Shown one piece after another: positions 28,085 through 38,210 of a stretch of 64,000 bases of DNA; positions within the stretch are counted from its first letter, which is position 1, and every line of letters begins with the position of its first letter. Source of the stretch: Rhodobacter sp. (GTDB lineage Bacteria > Pseudomonadota > Alphaproteobacteria > Rhodobacterales > Rhodobacteraceae). The notes under the pieces were generated by a model that was given only the letters and a program-made list of their open reading frames with translations, was not told the DNA's origin and made no database searches. The position numbers were made by a program, and so were the translations under genes. Location: the NCBI GenBank assembly GCA_027484145.1, contig JAIXUH010000002.1:496001-560000 (forward strand). The letters are read 5' to 3'.

Positions 28085-28603
28085 TCAGCCCGAATAGGCA
28101 AAGTTCTGATACATGCCAAACATAGACGTGACGAAGATTGCCAGCATGCCAATCAATTGCACGACAAAGCGATGCCGCATCAACCGCCGGATCAAGGCAT
28201 CGCCTTCGGGGTTCTCCTGCTCGATCCGATAGGCGGTCCGCAAGGTAAGGTAACCCACCAGAACCATGGGCGCGAACATCAGCAAGACGGCTTGGGCGAA
28301 TTCCACATGATACAGCACCGAAAGCAGCGTCAGCAGGGTCAGCATGAAGAAGGTAAAGGCAATCACCCAGATGCCCGCCTGACGCGAAATAAAGAGCATG
28401 CGGTTGGCGTTGATCCGGGTCAGCACCGCCAGATCCGCCGCCGCTTCGCCGCCGTGGCGCCGTGCGCGGGTGATCATGTCAAACGGCACACCCATGACCC
28501 AATGGCTGACAGATGACCACAAGACGGCCAGACCGATCCAATACCACAGGTTGGAAAATGACCGCATGTCGATCAGCACGAAGATCAGTTCATACCATTC
28601 CAC
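28085..28603 (-). CDS. Four-TM membrane protein, 'SufBCD complex component'-like
   Basis: A 172-residue membrane protein starting with GTG (28603). Hydrophobic stretches are WYWIGLAVLWSSVSHWVMGV, IWVIAFTFFMLTLLTLLSVLY, AVLLMFAPMVLVGYLTL and QLIGMLAIFVTSMFGMY. The opening block FVLIDMRSFSNLWYW is distinctive. From memory, close relatives in Rhodobacteraceae are labelled 'component of SufBCD complex'; I cannot verify that and know of no experiment behind it. It sits between mfd and hemB on the mfd strand, 43 bases before the mfd start. Confidence 0.65.
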   Translation of the reverse strand: MEWYELIFVLIDMRSFSNLWYWIGLAVLWSSVSHWVMGVPFDMITRARRHGGEAAADLAVLTRINANRMLFISRQAGIWVIAFTFFMLTLLTLLSVLYHVEFAQAVLLMFAPMVLVGYLTLRTAYRIEQENPEGDALIRRLMRHRFVVQLIGMLAIFVTSMFGMYQNFAYSG

Positions 28604-28607
28604 TTGA

Positions 28608-29711
<1,104 letters not shown>

Positions 29712-29713
29712 AG

Positions 29714-30808
29714 ATGCAGCGGCGCGCGGTCCTTTCGGGACTGGCCGCGCTGCCCTTTGCCACGCCACTTGCCGCAACATCGCCAACTCGCTCCTTCCGC
29801 ATCGGAACAACGCGTTGGCCGCCGGACCTTACGTTGAAGGCCTTGGGTCAGGTCGAAAATTTCCTGAACACGCAGGCCGATATGGCCGCCCCTATGATCC
29901 TTGGTGGCGTGCCATGGGTCGACGCTGCCGCCGAGGCCCCGTTTTCTCTCAGGTTGTCGTCAGAACTTGGCTGGCGCGCGCCCAAAGGCCACCCGGTGCT
30001 TTTGTCGCTGGGTGCGCTGGACATGGCCCGCAGTGGTCTGGCCCCGCTTTATGCCACTACCGACAACCTGCCCTTGCCACCGGAATGGGCTGGTCGCGCC
30101 TTTGATGACCCCGAGGTGATCCGCGCCTATTCCGCCTTTTGCGTGCGTGCCGCTGACACGATGCGCCCCGATTGGCTGGCCATCGGGATCGAGGTCAACC
30201 TGCTGCTGCAGTTCGCGCCCGACCTTTGGCCTGCCTACAAACGCTTGCACCGCGCCACGTATGAGGCTGTAAAGACAGCGTTTCCTGATATGCCCGTGGT
30301 CCTCAGCATTGCGGCGCAAACCTTCATGGGTATGGCCGATGACGCGGACGCGGCGGTTCAGGCGCGCGGCATGGCCGAGTTGATGAGCCACACCGATCTT
30401 GTCGCCTATTCGATTTACCCGCACCTCTCGTCGGATGTGCCAGACCCCATCCCTGCCGGATTCTACGATCCCCTGTCAAACTTTGCGGCGCGTTTCGGCA
30501 AGCCTGCGGCGATCAGCGAAAGCGGCACCGCATCAGACCCGGTCTGGTGGGGCTGGTGGCGTATCCCCGGTTCGGACGAGCGGCAGGTGCAGGCGACCGA
30601 AGCGCTGTTCCAGACCGCGCGTGACGGCGGCTACAGCTTTGTGGTGAACTTCACCAGCCACGATTATCCGGCCCTGCTGAAGCATATTCCGGCCGAAGCG
30701 CGGGATCTGGCAGGCCTTTGGGTCAGCACCGGAATTGTCGACGGCAATGGGGACGACAAGGCTGTGACGCCCCTGTGGCGCAACACGCTGGCACAACCCT
30801 TCGGGTGA
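29714..30808 (+). CDS. Predicted secreted TIM-barrel glycoside-hydrolase-like protein
   Basis: A 364-residue protein with a Tat-like signal (MQRRAVLSGLAALPFATPLAA). Strand ends resemble clan GH-A enzymes: LAIGIEVNLLLQF at about 155-165 would carry the acid/base glutamate and AAISESGTASD at about 265-275 the nucleophile, with YSIYPHLSSDVP between. It may act on galactan-type or other polysaccharide, but no family can be assigned. It lies 2 bases after hemB; linkage to haem synthesis is not expected, so this may be chance crowding. Confidence 0.6.
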   Translation: MQRRAVLSGLAALPFATPLAATSPTRSFRIGTTRWPPDLTLKALGQVENFLNTQADMAAPMILGGVPWVDAAAEAPFSLRLSSELGWRAPKGHPVLLSLGALDMARSGLAPLYATTDNLPLPPEWAGRAFDDPEVIRAYSAFCVRAADTMRPDWLAIGIEVNLLLQFAPDLWPAYKRLHRATYEAVKTAFPDMPVVLSIAAQTFMGMADDADAAVQARGMAELMSHTDLVAYSIYPHLSSDVPDPIPAGFYDPLSNFAARFGKPAAISESGTASDPVWWGWWRIPGSDERQVQATEALFQTARDGGYSFVVNFTSHDYPALLKHIPAEARDLAGLWVSTGIVDGNGDDKAVTPLWRNTLAQPFG

Positions 30809-30921
30809 CGGCGAAACCCCGCGCAACATGTGCAAACCACATGACAGATCGGCCAAAACACGCTACCCCTAGTGCAACAAGGGCCGCAGAGCCCGACCAG
30901 AGGCTTATGAGGGCAGAATTC

Positions 30922-31482
30922 ATGGATCATATCGTTACCCGTCGCATTCTGTTGCTGGGCGCGGGCGCAAGCGCCGCCCTGACTGCCGCTTGTGGCAATG
31001 GCATCGGCAGTTCGGGGGGCGCGCAGATTGACGCCCGGGTGGATGCAACCCGCGACTACCTGTTCAACAGCTATCCCGGCACGCGCGACCTTGCGTCTAA
31101 TGCGGCGGGCGTCTTGTTCATGCCGCTGATCACCGAGGCGGGCTTTGGCATTGGCGGTGGTTATGGGCGCGGTGCGCTGCGGGTGGCGGGGGCGACGGTC
31201 GATTACTATTCGGCCACGCGGGCGACCTTTGGCTTTCAGATCGGCGCGCAACAATATGCCCACGCTCTGTTTTTCATGACAGAGGCCGCCTTGGGCCAGT
31301 TCCGCCGTTCGCTCGGCTGGGCGGTTGGTGCCGACGTGCGCTATGCAACGCCCGCGCAAGGGGCCAGCCTTGGCAAGGAATCCACCGAGCTTGATCCTGT
31401 CATCGCGCTGGTGTTCGGCCAGCAGGGCCTGATCGCCGGTGCCACGCTGGCCGGCACGAAATACACAAGGATCATCCCGTAA
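30922..31482 (+). CDS. SYLF-domain (Ysc84-like) lipoprotein
   Basis: A 186-residue protein with an N-terminal signal of the form RRILLLGAGASAALTAACG, probably a lipoprotein with the cysteine near residue 24 although -3 is Thr rather than Leu. The rest is the SYLF domain: AAGVLFMPLITEAGFGIGGGYGRGAL, the ATFGFQIGAQQYAHALFFM segment and the C-terminal DPVIALVFGQQGLIAGATLAGTKYTRI. The domain binds lipids in eukaryotes; bacterial roles are unclear. An in-frame ATG at 30907 is an alternative start. Confidence 0.82.
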   Translation: MDHIVTRRILLLGAGASAALTAACGNGIGSSGGAQIDARVDATRDYLFNSYPGTRDLASNAAGVLFMPLITEAGFGIGGGYGRGALRVAGATVDYYSATRATFGFQIGAQQYAHALFFMTEAALGQFRRSLGWAVGADVRYATPAQGASLGKESTELDPVIALVFGQQGLIAGATLAGTKYTRIIP

Positions 31483-31498
31483 GCCGTTGGCATACGGG

Positions 31499-32362
31499 TT
31501 ATTTCAGGCGGCGGATCAGGCTTGATGTGTCGTTCCGCCCGCCGCCCATGCGCTGTATATCCTTGTAGAATTGATCGACCAACGCCGTCACAGGCAGCGA
31601 AGCGCCGATCTCGTTAGCGGTGGCAAGGCAAATGCCCAGATCCTTGCGCATCCAGTCCACCGCAAAGCCGAAATCAAACTTGTCTGCCAGCATGGTTTTG
31701 TGCCGGTTGGCCATCTGCCATGATCCAGCGGCGCCTTGACTGATCACCTCGACCACCGCCTCTCCATCAAGCCCCGCTTTTTCGCCAAAGGCCAAAGCTT
31801 CGGCCAGCCCCTGCACCAACCCGGCGATGCAAATCTGGTTCATCATCTTGGCAATCTGCCCCGATCCTGATGGCCCCAACAGGCGACACACCCGCGCATA
31901 GGCGGCGATCATGGGTTCCGCCGCCGCATAATGCGCAGCATCGCCGCCGCACATCACCGACAGCACACCATTTTCCGCGCCCGCCTGCCCGCCCGACACT
32001 GGTGCATCGACAAAGCCCAGCCCCATGAAGGCCGCAACCGACGACATTTCCCGCGTGACCTGCGCCGAAACCGTTGTGTGATCCACAAACACGGCGCCTT
32101 TGGTCATGCCAGCAAAAGCCCCGTCAGGCCCGATGCAAACGTCACGCAGATCCTCATCATTGCCGACGCAGGCCATGACGAACTCTTGCCCCAGGGCCGC
32201 CTCGCGCGGGGTGGCTGCGGCTTGGCCGCCGAACTGTGCCACCCAAGCCTCGGCCTTGGCGACCGTGCGGTTATAGACTGTCACCGTGTGACCTTTGGCT
32301 GCCAGATGGCGCGCCATCGGAAAGCCCATCACGCCCAAACCCAGAAATGCCACCCGTGCCAT
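31499..32362 (-). CDS. NAD(P)-dependent 3-hydroxyisobutyrate dehydrogenase family protein
   Basis: A 287-residue beta-hydroxyacid dehydrogenase. The nucleotide motif is FLGLGVMGFPMARHL at the N-terminus; substrate motif DAPVSGGQAGAENG near 120; catalytic lysine in SGQIAKMMNQ near 170. The C-terminal DFGFAVDWMRKDLGICL is typical of the tartronate-semialdehyde reductase/3-hydroxyisobutyrate dehydrogenase group; the exact substrate is open. ATG 32362 puts the Rossmann motif at the usual position. It is divergent from the penicillin-acylase gene. Confidence 0.87.
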   Translation of the reverse strand: MARVAFLGLGVMGFPMARHLAAKGHTVTVYNRTVAKAEAWVAQFGGQAAATPREAALGQEFVMACVGNDEDLRDVCIGPDGAFAGMTKGAVFVDHTTVSAQVTREMSSVAAFMGLGFVDAPVSGGQAGAENGVLSVMCGGDAAHYAAAEPMIAAYARVCRLLGPSGSGQIAKMMNQICIAGLVQGLAEALAFGEKAGLDGEAVVEVISQGAAGSWQMANRHKTMLADKFDFGFAVDWMRKDLGICLATANEIGASLPVTALVDQFYKDIQRMGGGRNDTSSLIRRLK

Positions 32363-32443
32363 GCTCACCGCCCTTTGCATTGCCCTTTGCCGTCGGATGT
32401 CCTAGGTAACAGGCCCACCCCTGCCGTCAAGAACAGGCCCCTC

Positions 32444-34906
32444 ATGCTTACCCTTTTCCGTTGGCTCTTGCGGCTTTTCACCGGGCTGGTCGCAATCGGG
32501 CTGCTGGGCCTGATCGGCATCTATTACTTCCTGAACCGCTCGATTCCCGATTATTCGGAATCTTTCACCATTTCAGGGATTTCTGCGCCGATCGAAATTG
32601 TGCGCAACAACGATAACGTGCCGCACATCTTTGGCGCAACCGATGACGATGTGTTCTTCGCGCTTGGGTTTGCCCATGCGCAGGACAGGTTGTGGCAGAT
32701 GACGATGCTGCGACGCACATCGCAGGGCCGCTTATCGGAACTCTTCGGCAACCAGACGGTCAAGATCGACGAACTTTTGCGCCGCTATGACCTGTACACC
32801 CTTGCATTGGAGTCGGTGGCGGCCCAAGACCCCCGCACCCTTGCGGCGCTGGAGGCCTATTCGCGCGGCGTCAACGCCTGGATCACCCAGATCAATGAGG
32901 GTGCACGCGGGCGTGGCGCACCGGAATTCTTTCTGTTTTCCAACGAGATCGCAGCCTGGGCTCCGGCAGATTCGATTGCCATCATCAAGCTGATGGCGCT
33001 GCAACTCTCCGGCCATCTGGAGGCCGAGGTTTTGCGGGCGCGCACGTCGCTTTTGCTGCCGCCCGAACGGCTGCGCGACATTCTGCCCGATGACACCAGC
33101 CGCGCCATTGCCGCCCTGCCCGATTATGCCAGCCTGATGCCAGGCGTGCTGCCGACGGCGGGGCCGATGCGAGTGGCCGACCTTGGGCCGCTGTCGCCCT
33201 TTCCGCGCCTGCCGCTGGCCGGGGCCTCGAACGCTTGGGCCGCCACGCCAGACCGGTCGGCGGCGGGGGGGTCTTTGCTCGCCAGTGATCCGCACCTTGG
33301 CTTTACCGCGCCGGCGCTGTGGTATCTGGCGCGGCTGGAGTTGCAGTCCGGCGGTGTGATCGGGGCCAGCATTCCGGGCGTGCCTGCGGTGATGGTGGGG
33401 CGGTCGTCGGCCCTTGGGTGGGGTCTGACCACGGCCTATGTCGATGATCAGGACGTGGTGATGGAACGCCTGAACCCTGCCAACCCCGAGGAATATGAGA
33501 CAGCGACAGGCTTCAAACCCTTTCTGACCCGCCGTTCGATCATTCAGGTCAAGGATGGCACGCCCGTTACCATTACCCTGCGCTGGTCCGAGGCGGGGCC
33601 GATCCTGCCCGGATCGCATTATGATCTGGCCTCGGTCACGCCGGGGGGGCATGTGGCGGCACTGGCATGGACGGCGCTGTCGGGGGCCGATACGTCGATG
33701 TCGGCGGCGATTGGCCTGATGCAGTCAAAATCCATCGCCGAGGCGTTGGAGGCCGGGCGTCTGTTCGTGGCCCCCGCCCAGAACCTGATGCTGGCCGACA
33801 AGGATGGCATTGCGCTGCAGGTGATAGGCGCGGTGCCCCGCCGCGATGCCGCCCACCCCACCCAAGGCCGGATGCCCGCTCTTGGCGTCACTGCCGCGAC
33901 CCGCTGGCAGGGCATGTTCCCCTATGAGACGAACCCCCGCATCCAGAACCCCGCTACTGGCATTCTGGGCAATACCAACAACAAGACGGTTGACCGCCCC
34001 TTCCCCGACCATCTGTCGTTTGAATGGGGCGATACGCAGCGCATTCAACGCTGGCTGACGCTGATGAAAACGCGTGGCGTGCATACGCGCGAAAGCTTTA
34101 TCGAGGCGCAGCTTGATACAGTGTCGCCAACGGCGCGGATGATCCTGCCGCTGATTGGGGCCGATCTGTGGTTCACGGGCGAGGCCGCCCCCGAAGGCAC
34201 GCCCGAACGCCTGCGGCAGCGCGCGCTGGACCTGCTGGCCAAGTGGAACGGCGAGATGAACGAGCATTTGCCTGAACCGCTGATCTATCAGGCGTGGTTC
34301 CGGGCCTTGAATGACCGCCTGATCCGCGATGAACTGGGGCCGCTGGCCGACAGCTTTACCCACCCAGACCCGGTGTTCATGGAACGTGTCTACCGCAACA
34401 CCGACGGCGCTGCCGTGTGGTGCGATGTGATCCAGTCTGCCGCGATTGAAAGCTGCGCCGATCTGGCCCGCATCGCCCTGGATGAGGCCTTAATCTCGCT
34501 GACCGAAACCTATGGCCCGAATCCTGAAAGCTGGCGGTGGGGCACGGCGCACCAAGCCACGCATGATCACCCGGTGTTGGGCGATGTGCCGATCCTGCGG
34601 TATTTCGTGAACATCCGGCAAAGCACCAGTGGTGATGACCACACCTTGCAGCGCGCCGTCACCAAAGGGACAGGGCCGAACCCGTTTTTGAACGTGCACG
34701 GCGCGGGGTATCGCGGGGTCTACGATTTTGCCGATCCTGATTCGTCGGTGTTCATCACATCAACGGGACAGTCGGGCCACCCCTTGTCGCGCCACTATGA
34801 TGATCTGGGTGAGTTGTGGCGGCGTGGCGAATATGTGCCGATGAGCCTTGACCCCGCACTCGCCCGCGCGGCCGCCGTCGGGATCACCCGCTTGCAGCCC
34901 AACTGA
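32444..34906 (+). CDS. Penicillin acylase family protein (Ntn hydrolase)
   Basis: An 820-residue amidase precursor. An N-terminal hydrophobic segment (FTGLVAIGLLGLIGIYYFL) anchors or exports it. The alpha part includes RNNDNVPHIFGATDDDVFFALGFAHAQDRLWQM; the processing site is GASNAW with S262 as the expected new N-terminal nucleophile of the beta chain. The C-terminal half has HATHDHPVL and GQSGHPLSRHYDD. Relatives cleave beta-lactam side chains or acyl-homoserine lactones; which amide is cleaved here is unknown. ATG 32444; it follows a short divergent gap. Confidence 0.92.
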   Translation: MLTLFRWLLRLFTGLVAIGLLGLIGIYYFLNRSIPDYSESFTISGISAPIEIVRNNDNVPHIFGATDDDVFFALGFAHAQDRLWQMTMLRRTSQGRLSELFGNQTVKIDELLRRYDLYTLALESVAAQDPRTLAALEAYSRGVNAWITQINEGARGRGAPEFFLFSNEIAAWAPADSIAIIKLMALQLSGHLEAEVLRARTSLLLPPERLRDILPDDTSRAIAALPDYASLMPGVLPTAGPMRVADLGPLSPFPRLPLAGASNAWAATPDRSAAGGSLLASDPHLGFTAPALWYLARLELQSGGVIGASIPGVPAVMVGRSSALGWGLTTAYVDDQDVVMERLNPANPEEYETATGFKPFLTRRSIIQVKDGTPVTITLRWSEAGPILPGSHYDLASVTPGGHVAALAWTALSGADTSMSAAIGLMQSKSIAEALEAGRLFVAPAQNLMLADKDGIALQVIGAVPRRDAAHPTQGRMPALGVTAATRWQGMFPYETNPRIQNPATGILGNTNNKTVDRPFPDHLSFEWGDTQRIQRWLTLMKTRGVHTRESFIEAQLDTVSPTARMILPLIGADLWFTGEAAPEGTPERLRQRALDLLAKWNGEMNEHLPEPLIYQAWFRALNDRLIRDELGPLADSFTHPDPVFMERVYRNTDGAAVWCDVIQSAAIESCADLARIALDEALISLTETYGPNPESWRWGTAHQATHDHPVLGDVPILRYFVNIRQSTSGDDHTLQRAVTKGTGPNPFLNVHGAGYRGVYDFADPDSSVFITSTGQSGHPLSRHYDDLGELWRRGEYVPMSLDPALARAAAVGITRLQPN

Positions 34907-35902
34907 TCAGGCTTTCGCTGCATTCGTTTTGGCGGCCAGCGTGCCGCCGGGCCACATCTTCAACACCCGCCACGCAATAGCCGGAATCGCGCCAAGGGCC
35001 AGCACGGTCAGCAAGACGCCGGGTACCACCCAGTCATTGATCAGCAAAGCTGTGGCAAAGGCCGACAGCGGAAAGGTGAAGGCCCCCCACAGCGGCGAAA
35101 AGCCCGAGGCCATGATCCATCGGCCCGCAGCCAGAAGCGCAATCAGGATCACGGCCCCCAAGGCCACCATGCCTTGCGCAAGGGAATTCATCCCCAGCAG
35201 CCCGGCCACCGAAGCAAACAGGCTGGCAGGCGCCAGATGAATGGCCAAGAGAGGCCGCAAGGGTGCAGGCGGAATGCGCTTGACCAGTTGCCACAGGCTG
35301 ACCGCCCAGATGGCCACCGCCATGGCAAGGGTCGCCCACAGAATATTGGTGGCAAGACCGGCCCACCCCAGCGATACGGCCGCAAGCGCGCCTACGATAA
35401 ACCCGACAAAGGCCAGATGCCATGCAGGCGTCACCTCGCGCCCCTCAGGCGGGGCGGCGATCAGGGCGCGCACCATCAGCACAGCCAAGGCCGCGTGCAG
35501 GCCCAGTGACAACACCAGAACCACCTGCGCCACCACCGGGGCAAAGTTCCCCAGCACCGAGGCAAAGGCCATGGCCCCGACCGTGGCCGCTGCCAACCCC
35601 GTGCGCCCCGGCAAAATCCGCAGATCCTCCATCACCACGGCGGGCCTGCGGGCAATCTTGGCCGCGTAAGCCCCGGCCCCGAACAGCCATAGGACGGACA
35701 CCACCCCCATCACCAGATCAGCCAGCCCGACCGGCACCTGCGCCACAACCGAAGCCCGCTTCAGCGCCAGTGCCAGCCCCAGAAGCCCAAGCAGCACCGG
35801 AAAGATCGCAGGCGGCGTGGTGGAAAACATGGCGGGCTTTTGCGGCGGAAACTCCGGCGGCGGAAAGATCTTGGGGCGGATACGCTTTGGCTCGATGGTC
35901 AT
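34907..35902 (-). CDS. TehA/SLAC1-like transporter (TDT family)
   Basis: A 331-residue protein with about ten membrane segments after a hydrophilic Pro-rich N-terminus (PKIFPPPEFPPQKPAMF). TehA-like landmarks are PAIFPVLLGLLGLALALKRA, HLAFVGFIVGALAAVSLGW, LLAIHLAPASLFASVAG and SPLWGAFTFPLSAFATALL. The family includes tellurite-resistance proteins, C4-dicarboxylate carriers and the plant SLAC1 anion channel; the substrate is not predictable. Its stop abuts the stop of the acylase gene. Confidence 0.8.
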   Translation of the reverse strand: MTIEPKRIRPKIFPPPEFPPQKPAMFSTTPPAIFPVLLGLLGLALALKRASVVAQVPVGLADLVMGVVSVLWLFGAGAYAAKIARRPAVVMEDLRILPGRTGLAAATVGAMAFASVLGNFAPVVAQVVLVLSLGLHAALAVLMVRALIAAPPEGREVTPAWHLAFVGFIVGALAAVSLGWAGLATNILWATLAMAVAIWAVSLWQLVKRIPPAPLRPLLAIHLAPASLFASVAGLLGMNSLAQGMVALGAVILIALLAAGRWIMASGFSPLWGAFTFPLSAFATALLINDWVVPGVLLTVLALGAIPAIAWRVLKMWPGGTLAAKTNAAKA

Positions 35903-35980
35903 CGGATGCTCCTTGCCCCGCCAACACCACCCGATTTGGGCGCCGCAGACAAGCACTGTCGGTCACGCATAGCCGAATGG

Positions 35981-36772
35981 TCAGGGTTTCAGAACCGGAA
36001 ACCAGTCCTCACGTAACCTTTCCCCCGGCGTCATGCCATGCCCTGGAAACGGCGGCGAGGTCGGCCCCGGGCGGCTGACATAGCGCGCATCATCCCCCAC
36101 CAGCCGCAGCGAAAAGGCCCGGCGTCGGTTTGCCGTGGTATTCCCGCGCGCACCATGCAGCGTGCGATAGTGAAAGGCGACGGCATCGCCCGGCTCCATC
36201 TCCCATTCCAGCACCCGCAAGCCTTCGGCATCAGGGTCCGGGATGGGCATGTAGTCGCCCGCGTCGGGGTAGAAATCGGTCTGGCTGAGCCAGCGGGTCG
36301 GCAGCACATCCTTTTCCCACAGATGGCTTCCCGCCACACAGCGCAGGCTGGCCTCGCGCACGGGGTCCAGCGGCGACCAGAAGCTGACGGTCTGCCGCCC
36401 CTGCACAAAGTAATAGGGCCCATCCGTGTGCCACGGCGTCGGCTTGGCGGTGCCCGGTTCCTTGACCAGCACATGGTCGTGAAACAACTGCACCGTTTCG
36501 CTTTGCATCAGGCGGGCGGCAACATCGGCCACGTCCGATTGCCGGATCACTTGCTCAAACTCGGGGATCCGGGTCCAGTTGCAATAATCGTCAAAAAACA
36601 GGCCAGGCTCGCCGGGTTTGAGCGTGGCCATTTGCGCGGCACTGGGGTTTTCCATATTGCGTGCGACCCCGGCCCGCAACGTTTCCACCCATTCGGCCCA
36701 CAGACCCTTGACCAGCACTGCGCCGTCGCGCTGGAAAGCTGCCACCATCGCCTCTGTCACTACGGCTGCCAT
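35981..36772 (-). CDS. Phytanoyl-CoA dioxygenase family protein
   Basis: A 263-residue Fe(II)/2-oxoglutarate oxygenase of the PhyH family. Iron ligands are predicted as His and Asp in PWHTDGPYYF and the distal His in FHYRTLHGARGN; the 2-oxoglutarate arginine is in RRRAFSLRLVGDD. The opening FQRDGAVLVKGL is also family-typical. The substrate is unknown. ATG 36772 is chosen over a start seven codons upstream. It is divergent from agmatinase across 121 bases, so regulation may be shared. Confidence 0.87.
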   Translation of the reverse strand: MAAVVTEAMVAAFQRDGAVLVKGLWAEWVETLRAGVARNMENPSAAQMATLKPGEPGLFFDDYCNWTRIPEFEQVIRQSDVADVAARLMQSETVQLFHDHVLVKEPGTAKPTPWHTDGPYYFVQGRQTVSFWSPLDPVREASLRCVAGSHLWEKDVLPTRWLSQTDFYPDAGDYMPIPDPDAEGLRVLEWEMEPGDAVAFHYRTLHGARGNTTANRRRAFSLRLVGDDARYVSRPGPTSPPFPGHGMTPGERLREDWFPVLKP

Positions 36773-36893
36773 GTCATTCCCTTTGCTCCCCACCCATATG
36801 TGCCGGGAAAGGCCCGGTGCGCCAAGCTCTTTTGCGCCGCTTGCAGGGGCATCTGCGGCACGCCACGATCACGCCGCAGAACAGGAGATTCGC

Positions 36894-37856
36894 ATGAGTG
36901 GGCACAGCTATGAACAAGGGCGGCTCAATCTGCCGTTCGTCGGGATTTCGACTTTTGGCAAGCGGCCCTATGTCGGCGATTGGTCTGCGATCAAGGCCGA
37001 CGTGGCGATCCTTGGCGCGCCCTTTGATTTTGGCACCCAGTTTCGGGCCGGCGCGCGCTTTGGCCCCCGCGCGGTGCGCGAGGCCTCGACCCTGTTCAGC
37101 TTTGGCCATGCCGGGGCCTATGACCACGAGGATGACTGCACCTATCTTGGGGCCGATGTGACCATCGTGGATATTGGTGACGCCGACATTGTGCATACCG
37201 ATACCGAATCCAGCCATGCCAACATCGAAACCGGGGTGCGGGCCATTCTGGCGGCGGGCGCCCTGCCCGTCACCATTGGCGGCGACCATTCGATCAACAT
37301 TCCCTGCATCCGCGCCTTTGATGATCAGGGGCCGATCCATATTCTGCAGATCGATGCGCACCTTGATTTCGTCGATATCCGCCACGGTGTGCGGCATGGG
37401 CACGGCAACCCGATGCGACGCGCGGCGGAAAAGGAATATGTGAGCGGAATCACAGCCCTTGGCATCCGCAATGTCAGCAGCACCGCCAAGGATGGCTATG
37501 ACGCGGCCCGCGCCATGGGGGATGATATCCTATCGGTCCGGCAGGTGCGCAAACTGGGAACCGAAGGCGTGCTGGCGCGCATCCCGCAGGGTGCACGGCT
37601 TTACGTCACGATCGACATAGATGGGTTTTGTCCCTCGATCGCGCCGGGCACCGGCACGCCCAGCCACGGAGGCTTCCTCTACTACGAGGTGCTTGAGATC
37701 CTGCAGGGTGTTGCCCGCGCGCATGACATCGTGGGCATCGACCTTGTCGAGGTGGCCCCGGATTATGACCGCGACGGCACCACCGCCATTCTGGCGGCGC
37801 AGGTGCTGTTGAACTTCCTTGGCTTTATCTTTCACGCCCGCGCACAGCGGGCCTGA
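36894..37856 (+). CDS. speB: Agmatinase (ureohydrolase family)
   Basis: A 320-residue ureohydrolase that converts agmatine to putrescine and urea. Manganese ligands are in GGDHS (129-133), DAHLD (154-158) and DIDGFCPSIAPGTGTP (D241 and D243). The order and the SHGGFLYYEVLEIL segment suit agmatinase, though guanidinobutyrase or a related enzyme cannot be excluded. ATG 36894 is preceded by ACAGGAGATT. Apart from the divergent oxygenase it has no polyamine neighbours. Confidence 0.88.
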   Translation: MSGHSYEQGRLNLPFVGISTFGKRPYVGDWSAIKADVAILGAPFDFGTQFRAGARFGPRAVREASTLFSFGHAGAYDHEDDCTYLGADVTIVDIGDADIVHTDTESSHANIETGVRAILAAGALPVTIGGDHSINIPCIRAFDDQGPIHILQIDAHLDFVDIRHGVRHGHGNPMRRAAEKEYVSGITALGIRNVSSTAKDGYDAARAMGDDILSVRQVRKLGTEGVLARIPQGARLYVTIDIDGFCPSIAPGTGTPSHGGFLYYEVLEILQGVARAHDIVGIDLVEVAPDYDRDGTTAILAAQVLLNFLGFIFHARAQRA

Positions 37857-37859
37857 CGA

Positions 37860-37991
37860 TCAGCCCTTGTTCTTGTTCTGGCTGTCCGAAATGCGCGAGG
37901 CGGACGTGCTTGGCACCGCAACGGCGGGCTTTGCCTTGTCTTTCTTCGGCTTTTTGACTTCTTTGTTCGAACGCAACTGACCCTTGGCCAT
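37860..37991 (-). CDS. Small Lys-rich protein (43 aa)
   Basis: MAKGQLRSNKEVKKPKKDK at the N-terminus, then a Ser/Ala-rich tail ending NKNKG. Highly basic, presumably disordered. GAAGGGAAAC sits at the right distance before the ATG. I have a recollection of similar 40-60 residue proteins starting MAKGQ(L/M)RSNKE in alphaproteobacteria, function unknown. It is convergent with speB and its stop is 4 bases from that gene's stop. Confidence 0.75.
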   Translation of the reverse strand: MAKGQLRSNKEVKKPKKDKAKPAVAVPSTSASRISDSQNKNKG

Positions 37992-38160
37992 GGTGTTTCC
38001 CTTCGGCTGAACGGGGGCTGACCTATCGATTGGTTTTTGGCAGCCCTTAGCGGTCAGGTCTGCGCCTTGGGGGCGGCCCCGTCAACCCAAAACCCGGTGC
38101 GTTGCGGGAAACGACATTCGGGGGACAAGTGGCTGCGCGCGGCCAAACCATGACCCGCGA

Positions 38161-38190
38161 AAAGAAAAACCCCCGCAATATGCGGGGGTT
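38161..38190 (-). terminator. Terminator of the agl operon
   Basis: On the minus strand AACCCCCGCA, loop tat, TGCGGGGGTT, then TTTCTTTTC. Ten base pairs and a T tract, 21 bases past the aglK stop. Confidence 0.88.
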
Positions 38191-38210
38191 GGTGGCAAAT
38201 ATTCACCTCG

